DNA of 64,000 nucleotides from positions 26,549 to 90,548 of the forward strand of contig DATGFN010000064.1 of the NCBI GenBank assembly GCA_035308965.1, written 5' to 3'. The notes under the pieces are model-generated. The model was given only the letters and a program-made list of their open reading frames with translations. It had not been told where the DNA came from and did no database searches. This stretch comes from DASYXZ01 sp035308965. GTDB lineage: Bacteria > Acidobacteriota > Terriglobia > UBA7540. Below, in pieces: positions 1-8,442 of the stretch; position 1 is the first letter of the stretch, and each line of letters begins with the position of its first letter. Both the position numbers and the translations under genes were made by a program.

Positions 1-2
1 AC

Positions 3-266
3 TATTCCGGCGACGGCGAAAAGAAATTCAGGAAATCCCTGGAACTATTCCAGAACCTGGCGCGCGACTATCCCCACAATCCGCTTTGGAAACTCTTGTC
101 TGCGGAAATGCAATGCCGTCTGGGGGAAACCCGGGATGGCGACGCGCATTACCGTGAGGTGGTGCAGGAGACAAGAGGTGTGGTCACTGAGACGGAACAC
201 GCCGTGTACCGCGCGGCGCACGATGGCTACGTGCGGCGCCACCCGGATGATAAAACCCTGGAGTAA
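3..266 (+). CDS. TPR-type secreted protein, C-terminal part (paralogue of the next gene)
   Basis: The window opens inside a gene: reading frame 3 is open from base 3 to a TAA at 264-266 and gives about 87 C-terminal residues. The peptide matches the C-terminus of the next gene, with the shared block DYPHNPLWKLL against EYPHNLLWKLL, then a conserved helix and an RAA motif before the end. The two genes are therefore tandem paralogues, 54 bases apart on the same strand. The 5' part, including any signal peptide, lies outside the window. Role unknown; by similarity to its neighbour it is probably a helical-repeat protein of the cell envelope. Confidence 0.7.
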   Translation, partial: YSGDGEKKFRKSLELFQNLARDYPHNPLWKLLSAEMQCRLGETRDGDAHYREVVQETRGVVTETEHAVYRAAHDGYVRRHPDDKTLE

Positions 267-320
267 GCGGGGCGGCATCGGCGGCGGCCGCGGAAATCGA
301 AAGCTGGAAAGGAAGGACAC

Positions 321-1331
321 ATGAACCACCTCTCTTCGGTTGGAAATCGGGGACCAATCACACTTCTGGCATTGTCTATTTACGCCGCGACATTCGCGGC
401 CGCTCCCTGCTTTGGGACTTCCCCCGCCGCCTTCGGCCAGAAAACGATTGTGTGTGAAGAATGCGCGGCCGCCCAACCAGGTTTGGACGCGCTCATGAAC
501 GGGGATCCGGATGAGGCGCTCAAAACTTTCCATGCCATCGAGTCGCAAAATCCGGATTCTCCACTGGGCTACCTTTTGGATGCGGATGCGACTTGGTGGA
601 AGATTTACCTGACCACCGCCGACCTGGTGGACCCTGATGTTTTTGATGTGCTTATTTCAAGCTCTTCGCCTTACGATTCGCATTTCCAGGAACTTATCGA
701 ACTGACCTTAAGCAAAGCTCGGGCGCGAATCCATGACCACCAGGATGTGGCCCGCAACGAATTATTCGAAGGCCTGGCCTACGCCCTGCGCGCCCGTTTT
801 TTCGGGCTGCACGACAATGATCTTGCCACCGCCCGTGCGGCCAAAAAAATGCGCGCGCTCCTTCTCTCCGCCCGGGAGGCGGACTCCACCCTGGTGGATG
901 CTGACGCCGGACTGGGGCTTTACAATTATTTTGTCGATACGCTCCCTGCGATCGTCAAAATGCTGAAATTCCTTGTCGGACTTCCCGGAGGGAGCAGGGA
1001 ACGGGGGCTCAGTCAACTCCAAAACGCGGCCGAAAAAGGCGATTTGGTTCGCGGCGAAGCCAAGTTTTATCTGGCCAAGAATTTCTCGCGCCCCAGTGAA
1101 GCGCAATATGCGAAGTCACTGCAACGTTTTCAGGAACTCGCCCAGGAGTATCCCCACAACCTGCTCTGGAAGCTTTTGGCCGGAACGCTCCAGGCCCGGC
1201 TGGGCCACGCGCAGGAAGGTGAGGCGGCGTATCACGAAGTGCTTACGGAATCGGAGGGCAATACCTCGGAAGTCGGGAAAGCCCTGCATCGCGCCGCGCA
1301 GGAAGCGCTGACCCGGCTGCACAACCGGTGA
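321..1331 (+). CDS. Secreted tetratricopeptide-like protein (TTC39/IML2-like)
   Basis: 336 residues with a long hydrophobic N-terminal segment (about residues 12-30, rich in Ala, Leu, Ile) that fits a Sec signal peptide, followed by a cysteine-containing stretch and then all-helical TPR-like sequence. Typical pieces are ALMNGDPDEALKTFH near residue 60 and AGLGLYNYFVDTLP near 200. The pattern recalls acidobacterial TTC39/IML2-like TPR proteins; no catalytic motif is visible. The ATG at 321 has a GGAAGG ribosome site about 8 bases upstream. It is the second member of a tandem pair with the truncated gene at 3-266. Probably periplasmic or outer-membrane protein-protein interaction; exact role unknown. 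Confidence 0.75.
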   Translation: MNHLSSVGNRGPITLLALSIYAATFAAAPCFGTSPAAFGQKTIVCEECAAAQPGLDALMNGDPDEALKTFHAIESQNPDSPLGYLLDADATWWKIYLTTADLVDPDVFDVLISSSSPYDSHFQELIELTLSKARARIHDHQDVARNELFEGLAYALRARFFGLHDNDLATARAAKKMRALLLSAREADSTLVDADAGLGLYNYFVDTLPAIVKMLKFLVGLPGGSRERGLSQLQNAAEKGDLVRGEAKFYLAKNFSRPSEAQYAKSLQRFQELAQEYPHNLLWKLLAGTLQARLGHAQEGEAAYHEVLTESEGNTSEVGKALHRAAQEALTRLHNR

Positions 1332-1332
1332 A

Positions 1333-1615
1333 GATGGAAAATGGAAATTGGAAAATTGAAAATGGCTGGCGGGGCCATACAAAGGGAGATTTGAGAAGGT
1401 GACAAACCCCTCACCCCCGGCCCCTCTGTCGCCGGGGCGACCGAGGGGAGGCATTAATCCAGTTTTTCGCGCCAAGAGTTGTCTTTCAGTTTCGAGTTTC
1501 CATTTACCAGTTTCCAGTTTCCATTTACCAATTTCTATTTTCCACTTGCCGCAGGCGGGAAAATTCTTCAATCACAGAATCATTCAATCGCGCGATCACT
1601 CAATCGCAAAATCAC
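1333..1615. repeat. Inverted low-complexity GGAAATTGG-type repeat pair and other short repeats
   Basis: No gene. A purine-rich arm built of TGGAAA/TTGGAAA words (1333-1367) is answered by a pyrimidine-rich arm of TTTCCA words (about 1491-1553), so the two can pair. Between them is a palindromic CCCCTCACCC-type element (about 1409-1456). After the second arm come several TCAATCGC/AATCACTCAATC words (1563-1622). The same two-arm arrangement recurs at 6342-6485 and around the small gene at 7980-8393. Confidence 0.7.
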
Positions 1616-2512
1616 TCAATACTTCAAAGCCGCGGTTTGTTCGTGGGCGTGGTAGGAGCTGCGAACCAGCGGGCCGGACTCAACGTGGCGGATGCCGAGG
1701 CGCATCCCCTCGTGTTTGAGGGCGGTGAATTCCTCGGGGGAATAGAAGCGCGATACGGGCAATTGATCGCCGGAGGGGCGAAGGTATTGTCCAATGGTGA
1801 CGATGCCCACTCCGGCCGCGCTCAGGTCAGCCAGCACCGAGCAAATTTCGTCGTACGTTTCCCCCAGGCCCGCCATCAGTCCGGATTTTGTGGGGACGGA
1901 GGGTGAGAGTTCGCGGGCATGTTGGAGCAGGCGCAAGGATCGCTGGTAGTGCGAGCCGCGCCGGGCCACGGGATAGAGCCGCGGCACCGTTTCAATGTTA
2001 TGGTTCAGGACGTCGGGCCGCGCGCGCAGAACAATTTCCAAAGCTTCGTCCGAGCCGTGAAAATCGGGAATCAATACTTCCACTTTGCAATCGGGAATTT
2101 GACGGCGCAGCGCGGCAATGGTCAGGGCAAAAACTTTGGCTCCGCCGTCCGGCTGGTCATCTCGATCGACAGAGGTGACCACCACATATTTCAAACCCAT
2201 TTGGCGGGCGGCGTCCGCCACCCGATCCGGTTCTGCCCAATCGACTTCGGACGGCATTCCTTTGGGGACGGCGCAGAAGGCGCAGCGGCGGGTGCAGAGG
2301 TCGCCCAGGATCATAAACGTAGCCGTGCGATGAGACCAGCACTCGGCGATATTCGGGCAGCGTGCGCTCTCACACACGGTGTGCAAATCATGCCCGCGCA
2401 GCAATTGCTTCAGTTCGTGATAATTGTCTCCGCCCGGCAGGCGAACTTTCAACCAGTCCGGACGGGACACGTGCGAGCGCGATACATCGATCTGGATCAG
2501 GTCGGAACCCAT
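1616..2512 (-). CDS. lipA: Lipoyl synthase
   Basis: Radical-SAM enzyme that inserts two sulfurs into protein-bound octanoyl groups to make lipoyl cofactors of pyruvate and 2-oxoglutarate dehydrogenases. With the start at 2512 the protein has 298 residues, normal for LipA. It shows the auxiliary-cluster motif CESARCPNIAEC (Cys47, 52, 58), the radical-SAM motif CTRRCAFC (Cys73, 77, 80) and the C-terminal RSSY signature near residue 284. An in-frame start 57 bases upstream would add an unrelated N-terminal tail, so the ATG at 2512 is preferred, although no strong ribosome site precedes it. Divergent from the permease gene. No lipB is seen nearby. Confidence 0.95.
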   Translation of the reverse strand: MGSDLIQIDVSRSHVSRPDWLKVRLPGGDNYHELKQLLRGHDLHTVCESARCPNIAECWSHRTATFMILGDLCTRRCAFCAVPKGMPSEVDWAEPDRVADAARQMGLKYVVVTSVDRDDQPDGGAKVFALTIAALRRQIPDCKVEVLIPDFHGSDEALEIVLRARPDVLNHNIETVPRLYPVARRGSHYQRSLRLLQHARELSPSVPTKSGLMAGLGETYDEICSVLADLSAAGVGIVTIGQYLRPSGDQLPVSRFYSPEEFTALKHEGMRLGIRHVESGPLVRSSYHAHEQTAALKY

Positions 2513-2648
2513 GAGCTTTGATTGTAGCGTGGACTCGCCGGGCTGGCAATCGTGGCGTGCTCTCCGCAATGCAAGTCAGGGCATTGCAAGGAATATTCCA
2601 TTCCACTTTTTTCCCGGGCGTGAGATACTTCGCGACGCTGCGCCGCCC

Positions 2649-4079
2649 ATGGCCGCGCACTCACAACCTATGGCGGATTCTCAAAATTCGATTCCGGCCA
2701 ATTCGGCTGCCACCCAGCCGCACCTGCGGCGGGTCCTGACGCTTTGGGATCTTATCTTCTACGGCATCGTCCTGATCCAGCCGATTGCGCCCGTGCCTCT
2801 TTATGGCGTGGCGCAAAAACTATCCGACGGGCATTTTTTGATGACCATTTTCATCGCCATGGGCGCGATGTTGATCACGGCCTTCAGTTATGGGCGCATG
2901 GCGGCGTTGTATCCGGCGGCCGGTTCCGCGTACACGTATGTGGGGCGCGGGCTGAATCCACATTTGGGATTCCTGGCGGGCTGGGCGATGATCCTGGACT
3001 ATATTCTTCAACCCGTCATCAACACCGTTTGGATTTCCATTACGCTTCACGACCGCTATCTCGATTACCACATCCCGCAAATCCCTTTTGTTGCCTGGGC
3101 GGCGGTCATCGCGGGCATCGTGACCTATTTGAATTTGCGCGGGGTCAAGACCAGCGCCGTGGCCAACAAAATTCTGCTGTTTTTTATGTTTATCGTAGTT
3201 GCGCTTTTTATTTTTCTAGCCTTGAAATACTTGATCGCGGCGAACGGATGGTCGGGCGTTGCCTCCACCCTGCCGCTTTACGACCCTAAGACTTTCAAAT
3301 GGCCCACGGTGATGACGGCCACCTCCTTTGCCGCCCTTACCTATATCGGCTTTGACGGCGTCACCACTCTTTCCGAAGAAGTGGTGAACCCCAAGCGGAA
3401 TGTATTGCTGGCTTGCGTGCTGACCTGCGTATTCGCCGGAGTTATCAGCGCTCTTGAGGTTTACCTGGGCGCGCTCGTCCAGCCCAACTGGCATAGTTTT
3501 CCGAGCCTGGAATCCGCCTTTATGGATATTTGCCGGCAGGTTGGCGGGTTGCTGCTGTTCCACGGCATGGGCGCTATTCTTATCCTGGCGGCCTTCGGCA
3601 GCGCGCTGACGGGCGGCCTGGGAGCGGCGCGACTCCTGTTTGGAATGGGCCGGGATAACGTGCTGCCGCGAAAAATCTTCGGACATCTCAGCTCTAAAAC
3701 CAGCACGCCCAGTTACAGCATCCTTCTGATTGGCGCGGTGACATTTGCCGGCGCCATCGCCCTTAACTATATTGGCAATGCTTACGAACATGCGGGTGAA
3801 ACCCTGAACTTCGGCGCCTTCCTGGCTTTTATGGGCGTCAACTTCGCCACCTTCTGGCAATTCATTGTGCTGGGGCAGCCCGGAAGAAAAAAGAGGCCTT
3901 TCGTGGATGCGCTTCTGCCACTTTTTGGATTCGTATTTTGCGCCTACATTTGGTGGAATCTTAATCCGATTGCGAAGGAAGTTGGCGCGGTCTGGTTTGT
4001 TCTGGGTGTCGCGCTCCTCCTCATCAAAACCCGTGGATTCCGCGACAAGCCTGTGGTAATTAATTTCACCGAATCATAA
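2649..4079 (+). CDS. APC-superfamily amino acid permease
   Basis: 476 residues with about 12 predicted membrane helices and the APC-fold start: TM1 (LWDLIFYGIVLIQPIAP) with a broken-helix character, then YPAAGSAYTYVGRGLNP in TM3, typical of amino acid/polyamine permeases. The conserved TM6 region reads FDGVTTLSEEVVNPKRN. It should import an amino acid or amine across the inner membrane by proton or exchange coupling; the substrate cannot be told from sequence. The frame is open further upstream, but that part overlaps lipA on the opposite strand; the ATG at 2649, or the one at 2670, fits family length. Followed 123 bases later by a secreted peptidase, so peptide breakdown and uptake could be linked (inference). 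Confidence 0.88.
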   Translation: MAAHSQPMADSQNSIPANSAATQPHLRRVLTLWDLIFYGIVLIQPIAPVPLYGVAQKLSDGHFLMTIFIAMGAMLITAFSYGRMAALYPAAGSAYTYVGRGLNPHLGFLAGWAMILDYILQPVINTVWISITLHDRYLDYHIPQIPFVAWAAVIAGIVTYLNLRGVKTSAVANKILLFFMFIVVALFIFLALKYLIAANGWSGVASTLPLYDPKTFKWPTVMTATSFAALTYIGFDGVTTLSEEVVNPKRNVLLACVLTCVFAGVISALEVYLGALVQPNWHSFPSLESAFMDICRQVGGLLLFHGMGAILILAAFGSALTGGLGAARLLFGMGRDNVLPRKIFGHLSSKTSTPSYSILLIGAVTFAGAIALNYIGNAYEHAGETLNFGAFLAFMGVNFATFWQFIVLGQPGRKKRPFVDALLPLFGFVFCAYIWWNLNPIAKEVGAVWFVLGVALLLIKTRGFRDKPVVINFTES

Positions 4080-4202
4080 CCGGACGCAACCTGCCGCGGG
4101 CGGCAAATTCCGGCCTCAGGCAACGCCTTTTGAGGTGATCGCATGTTAACCTTCCTCACCCAGCCGCGCGAGGATCTTCAATTTAAGAAAAGGGGATCAC
4201 CA

Positions 4203-6341
4203 ATGTTGTTGCATTCATTTCAAACCCATCAGAATGATCATTCCTGCAAATCATGCGGGCTGGTCATGGCGCTGTGGGCAGTCTGCGTTTGGGTTGCCGC
4301 GGCGCCGGCGGCGGATGCGCAGGGGCCTCCCAAGACAAGGAAAGACGATGTGGTGGATACGCTCCACGGCGTCGCAATCGCCGACCCGTATCGATGGTTG
4401 GAAGATCAGGAAAGTCCGGAGACGCGCGCGTGGATCAAGTCGCAAAACGATTATACCCACTCGCAGCTGGACGCGTGGGCGGGAAGGGACGCGCTGCGGG
4501 GACGTCTGACTGAACTGATGAAGATCGACACCATCGGTACTCCTACGGAAAAAAACGGCCGCTACTTTTTCAGAAAAAGGGCCGCCGACCAGGACCAGGC
4601 CGTTCTCTGTATCCGGAAAGGACTTTCGGGACTTGATGAAGTTTTGATCGATCCCAATCCCATGAGTCCGGATAAATCCATTTCCGTGGGTCTGGAGGAT
4701 GTTTCGAAAGACGGGACTGAAATTGCCTATGCTCTCCGCCGCGGTGGGGAAGACGAGACGTCGGTTCGTTTTTTTGACGTGGACGCGCGACGCGACCTGC
4801 CCGACGTTCTGCCCAAAGCGCGATATTTCGGCGTATCCACGGCGCCGGACAAATCCGGCGTCTATTATTCGCGCAACGATCCGGAGGGTCCGCGCGTTTA
4901 TTACCACGCCATGGGAACGGACCCGGCGAAGGACCCGCAGATTTTTGGAAAAGGTTACGGCCCGGAAATCATCATTGGGGTAAGTCTTTCGGATGACGGG
5001 CGCTACCTGCTCATCCACGTTTTCCACGGCGCGGCCGGGGACCACGTGGAAATTTATTACCAGGATTTGCTTTCACACGAACCGCCCAAGCCGGTGGTGA
5101 ACGATATTACGGCGAGATTTGTTGGGGACGTCGGGGGCGGCCAGATTTTCATGCAGACTGACTGGAAGGCGCCCAAGGGCCGGGTGCTGGCCGTGGACTT
5201 GAAAAATCCGGCGCGGGAGCATTGGCGCGAAGTGATTCCAGAAGGGAACGCCGTCATCGAGTCAGTGGCCCTGGTGGGCGGCAAGCTGGTGGTGGATTAT
5301 ACCGAGAACGCCAGCACGAAAATGGAAGTGTTTGAGCCCACGGGCCGGCATATTCGCAGTGTCGAACTGCCCACCATCGGTTCGGCGGGCGGTGTCAACG
5401 GCCGGTGGTCAAGTCCGGAAGCCTTTTACAGTTTCACCTCGTTCGCCGTGCCTTCCACCATCTACCGCTACGATGTGGCCACCGGAAATCAAACAGTCTG
5501 GGCGCGGCTCCGCGTGCCGATCCAAAGTGAGAAATTCGAAGTGAAACAGGTATGGTACGAATCGAAGGACGGAACGCGCGTGCCTATGTTCCTGCTTTAC
5601 CTTAAAGGGACCAAGCTTGACGGATCCAATCCCACTTTGTTGACCGGTTATGGCGGCTTCGATGCCAGTGAGACGCCCTATTTTTCTGAGACGGCTGCAC
5701 TGTGGGCGGAGCAGGGCGGCGTTTTTGCGGACGCCAACTTGCGCGGAGGCGGGGAATTCGGTGAGGCCTGGCACAAGGCGGGAATGCTCGACAAAAAACA
5801 AAATGTGTTTGATGACTTCATTGCCGCGGCGGAATGGTTGACCCGGAACGGCTATACCAGTCCTGCCCATCTGGCGATCGAGGGCGGCAGCAACGGCGGA
5901 TTGCTGGTGGGCGCTGCGCTCACCCAGCGGCCGGAACTTTTTCGCGCCGTCGTCTGCGCCTTCCCGCTGTTGGACATGATTCGCTACCAGAAATTCCTGG
6001 TGGCCCGCTACTGGGTGCCGGAGTACGGCTCTTCCGATGACCCTGCGCAATTCAAGTGGCTTTACGCATACTCCCCTTATCATCATGTGACGCCGGGTGC
6101 GAAATATCCTGCCGTGCTGCTGGTGAGCGGGGATTTCGATACACGCGTCGCACCCTTGCACGCCCGCAAGATGGCCGCGCTGCTTCAGGCCTCCTCCGGC
6201 TCGGACCGCCCCGTGCTACTCCGTTATGATACCGAGGCGGGCCATTCCCAGGGCGGCATGCCGGTGACGAAGCGAGTGGACCAGGCCGCGGACGAGCTTG
6301 AGTTTTTGTTCTGGCAACTGGGAATGACGTTTGGAAAGTGA
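4203..6341 (+). CDS. Secreted prolyl oligopeptidase (family S9A)
   Basis: 712 residues with an N-terminal signal peptide (hydrophobic VMALWAVCVWVAAAPAADAQ ending at a likely signal-peptidase site). Next come the seven-bladed propeller region and a C-terminal alpha/beta-hydrolase domain. The catalytic triad is visible: Ser563 in GGSNGG, Asp646 in GDFDTRV and His681 in AGHSQGG. The family cleaves short peptides after proline; export suggests periplasmic or extracellular peptide use. The ATG at 4203 has an AGGGG ribosome site about 8 bases upstream; an earlier in-frame ATG at 4143 would put extra residues before the signal peptide. The peptide N-terminus DDVVDTLHGVAIADPYRWLE is the usual S9A opening. 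Confidence 0.93.
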   Translation: MLLHSFQTHQNDHSCKSCGLVMALWAVCVWVAAAPAADAQGPPKTRKDDVVDTLHGVAIADPYRWLEDQESPETRAWIKSQNDYTHSQLDAWAGRDALRGRLTELMKIDTIGTPTEKNGRYFFRKRAADQDQAVLCIRKGLSGLDEVLIDPNPMSPDKSISVGLEDVSKDGTEIAYALRRGGEDETSVRFFDVDARRDLPDVLPKARYFGVSTAPDKSGVYYSRNDPEGPRVYYHAMGTDPAKDPQIFGKGYGPEIIIGVSLSDDGRYLLIHVFHGAAGDHVEIYYQDLLSHEPPKPVVNDITARFVGDVGGGQIFMQTDWKAPKGRVLAVDLKNPAREHWREVIPEGNAVIESVALVGGKLVVDYTENASTKMEVFEPTGRHIRSVELPTIGSAGGVNGRWSSPEAFYSFTSFAVPSTIYRYDVATGNQTVWARLRVPIQSEKFEVKQVWYESKDGTRVPMFLLYLKGTKLDGSNPTLLTGYGGFDASETPYFSETAALWAEQGGVFADANLRGGGEFGEAWHKAGMLDKKQNVFDDFIAAAEWLTRNGYTSPAHLAIEGGSNGGLLVGAALTQRPELFRAVVCAFPLLDMIRYQKFLVARYWVPEYGSSDDPAQFKWLYAYSPYHHVTPGAKYPAVLLVSGDFDTRVAPLHARKMAALLQASSGSDRPVLLRYDTEAGHSQGGMPVTKRVDQAADELEFLFWQLGMTFGK

Positions 6342-6485
6342 GAATGAAAACTGGAAACTGGAAATTAGGAAATAGACCTTTAGCCTTGGGCCAGGATATT
6401 TCAAATTCCATCTTTCAATTTCAATTCTCAAATTTGAAATTTCTGATCGCCAGTTTCTATTTTCCATCTTCCAATTTCCGTTTTC
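6342..6485. repeat. Inverted GGAAATTGG-type repeat pair (solo copy)
   Basis: Directly after the peptidase stop codon a purine-rich arm (6342-6376: words ACTGGAAA, TGGAAATTAGG) is followed by a short spacer and a longer pyrimidine-rich arm (about 6400-6485: TTCCATC, CAATTTC, TTTCCATCTTCC). The arms are imperfect inverted copies of the repeats flanking 7980-8393. There is no gene inside this copy. The remaining bases to 6602 hold nothing recognisable. Confidence 0.65.
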
Positions 6486-6602
6486 CATGGGAATCGGCTC
6501 GGAACCTGAAATACAAGCGGCCCTGGCCTGCGGGCCCCGCCCCTCGCGCAAGTAAGCTCATCTTGCCTCCTCCGAGCATCCCCTGTAACCTGTACACGCG
6601 CT

Positions 6603-7922
6603 ATGATCAAGCGGGAACCACTCAACTTTGCATGGGTTGACCTGGTGTGGCTCGTGTTCCTGACGGGCCTGGCGGTGCTTGACCCCATTCTTGAAGTCCA
6701 CAAACAACTCACCCTGCTCGGCATCGGTGTGTTCCAAATTCTTGAGCGGCAATTCATCCGCCTGGCCGGACCGCGCGGACCCGCCTACAGCGTTTTGGTG
6801 AAAATTCTGTTGGCCACGCTTCTCGTCAGCCACACCGGCGGGATGAACAGCAGCTACTATCCAATTTACTATCTTCCCGTCATTACCGCGGCGATGGATT
6901 TTGGCGCCCTGGCAACGCTCTTGTGGACTGGCCTCGCCTCGCTTGCCTACTGCTCCCATTTGTTTCCATACCTACAAATCTACTCCCAGCCCGAGACAGG
7001 CGCGCCCGGCGGCCTGAGTAACATTTTCTCTTCACTCGCCTACGAAGTGGACCTGACTGAGCTGGCCATCCGCAACCTTTTTTTCTTCCTGGCCGCGGTG
7101 GTGGTAAACCGGTTTGTCCTGGAGAGCCGACGGCAGGCACAGCGTTATCAATCTCTCGCCGAAACTCTGGCGGAGACCAATCGCCGGCTGGAAGAGGCGC
7201 AGGCGGAGGCACGCCGCACCGAACGACTGGCGGCCCTGGGCCAGCTTTCCGCCGGAATGGCGCACGAGATCCGCAACCCTCTGGGGGTGATCAAAGGGTC
7301 CGCCGAAATGCTGAGCAAGAATTTGAAGTCGGGCGAGCCGCTCAACAGTGAACTCGCCGGGAATATTTCCAGCGAAGTAAACCGGCTCAATGCTCTCGTT
7401 ACCCGATTTCTCGATTTTGCCCGGCCATCGAAACTGGATAAACTCCCGCAAGACATTCCGGCGCTGGTCGACCGTTCCCTCAAAGCCGTTCACGACCGCT
7501 GGCCGGACGCTCCCGTGGTAATTGAGCGCCAATACGCCTCCAACCTGCCTGCCGTCCCCGTGGATGCTGAACTATGCGAGCAGGTTTTCACCAATGTTTT
7601 TCTGAACGCGTATGATGCTCTGGCCGATGGCGGCGGTCACATTCGCGTGGCCATTTCCAAAAGTAACAACTCTTCCGGGACTCCTGAGGGTTCGCGGCAA
7701 GGGGTCTTGATAGAAATTGAAGACGACGGGCCGGGCATCCCGGCGGACATCAGGGAACAGATTTTCAACCCGTTTTTCACCACCAAAAAAACGGGCACCG
7801 GCCTGGGTCTTTCCATTGTGTCTAAAATTGTAGACGACCACCGCGGCTGGATTCGCCTGGCAAACCCGCAAAGTGGAGAAGGGAAAGGAACGTGTTTTAG
7901 GGTATTCTTGCCTTTACAATAA
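6603..7922 (+). CDS. NtrB-type sensor histidine kinase
   Basis: 439 residues. The first about 170 form several hydrophobic membrane helices with short loops. A coiled-coil linker (about 175-215, Glu/Arg/Ala-rich) follows, then the dimerisation/phosphoacceptor box LSAGMAHEIRNP with His221 and the HATPase domain with N box NVFLNAYDAL, G1 DDGPGIP and G2 GTGLGLSI. It should autophosphorylate on His221 and pass phosphate to the sigma-54 regulator encoded at 8443-9825. The two partners would normally be adjacent; here they are separated by the four-helix-bundle gene and its flanking repeats. The signal sensed is unknown; no periplasmic sensor domain of size is seen, so the membrane part may itself sense. 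Confidence 0.92.
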   Translation: MIKREPLNFAWVDLVWLVFLTGLAVLDPILEVHKQLTLLGIGVFQILERQFIRLAGPRGPAYSVLVKILLATLLVSHTGGMNSSYYPIYYLPVITAAMDFGALATLLWTGLASLAYCSHLFPYLQIYSQPETGAPGGLSNIFSSLAYEVDLTELAIRNLFFFLAAVVVNRFVLESRRQAQRYQSLAETLAETNRRLEEAQAEARRTERLAALGQLSAGMAHEIRNPLGVIKGSAEMLSKNLKSGEPLNSELAGNISSEVNRLNALVTRFLDFARPSKLDKLPQDIPALVDRSLKAVHDRWPDAPVVIERQYASNLPAVPVDAELCEQVFTNVFLNAYDALADGGGHIRVAISKSNNSSGTPEGSRQGVLIEIEDDGPGIPADIREQIFNPFFTTKKTGTGLGLSIVSKIVDDHRGWIRLANPQSGEGKGTCFRVFLPLQ

Positions 7923-7952
7923 GGAAACTGGAAAATGGAAATTGGAAATTGG
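7923..7952 (+). repeat. Left arm of inverted repeat flanking the four-helix-bundle gene
   Basis: Starts on the base after the kinase stop codon and consists of GGAAACTGG followed by TGGAAA-type words. Its reverse complement reappears with one extra 6-base word at 8397-8432, so the intervening gene is bracketed by inverted copies. Confidence 0.75.
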
Positions 7953-7979
7953 TAGCAAGAGAATTGAAGGTTAAGCACC

Positions 7980-8393
7980 ATGATAGAAGGACAAAAAGAG
8001 ACCACTGGCCCCATCAGGGATTTCAAAGACCTCGAGGTTTGGAAGTTCGCGCGTGAACTCAGGCACGAATTCTATTTACTCTCAAAGGGCCTCCCGGACT
8101 GTGAGAAGTTTGGGTTGGCGAGCCAACTTCGGCGAGCGGCCACCTCGGTGACGGCAAACATAGCTGAAGGCTTTGGACGTTTCGGATACCAAGAGAATGC
8201 GCAAATGTGCCGGCAAGCCCGTGGTTCGCTGTTTGAATTGCGCGACCACTTAACTACGTGTGTTGACGAGGGATACGTGACCCTGGAAGTGGGCAAACGA
8301 GTGGATGCTCTCGCTCAAACCGTCTGCCGTTTGCTTAATGGATACCTCCGATCAACCCTGGCAAGAAAACGATGTGAAGACGCCGACTCATGA
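7980..8393 (+). CDS. Four-helix bundle protein (S23/TIGR02436, Avd-like fold)
   Basis: 137 residues matching the small helical family first known from intervening sequences of 23S rRNA: opening FKDLEVWKFARELRHEFY, then the signature QLRRAATSVTANIAEGFGR and FELRDHLTTCVDEGY. The family forms four-helix bundles (the Avd accessory proteins of diversity-generating retroelements belong to the same fold), but the role of stand-alone copies is not established. The ATG at 7980 has GAAGG about 9 bases upstream. The gene lies between a kinase and its likely response regulator and is tightly enclosed by inverted A/T-rich repeats (7923-7952 and 8397-8432), which suggests it arrived as a unit. It is unlikely to be part of the two-component system. 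Confidence 0.88.
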   Translation: MIEGQKETTGPIRDFKDLEVWKFARELRHEFYLLSKGLPDCEKFGLASQLRRAATSVTANIAEGFGRFGYQENAQMCRQARGSLFELRDHLTTCVDEGYVTLEVGKRVDALAQTVCRLLNGYLRSTLARKRCEDADS

Positions 8394-8396
8394 ATT

Positions 8397-8432
8397 CCAA
8401 TTTCTAATTTCCATTTTCCAATTTCCAGTTTC
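8397..8432 (-). repeat. Right arm of inverted repeat flanking the four-helix-bundle gene
   Basis: Pyrimidine-rich arm (CCAATTTCTAATTTCC and similar words) whose reverse complement begins GAAACTGG like the left arm. It ends 10 bases before the regulator start codon at 8443 and so occupies the place where a ribosome binding site would be expected. Confidence 0.75.
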
Positions 8433-8442
8433 TAATTGCGCT

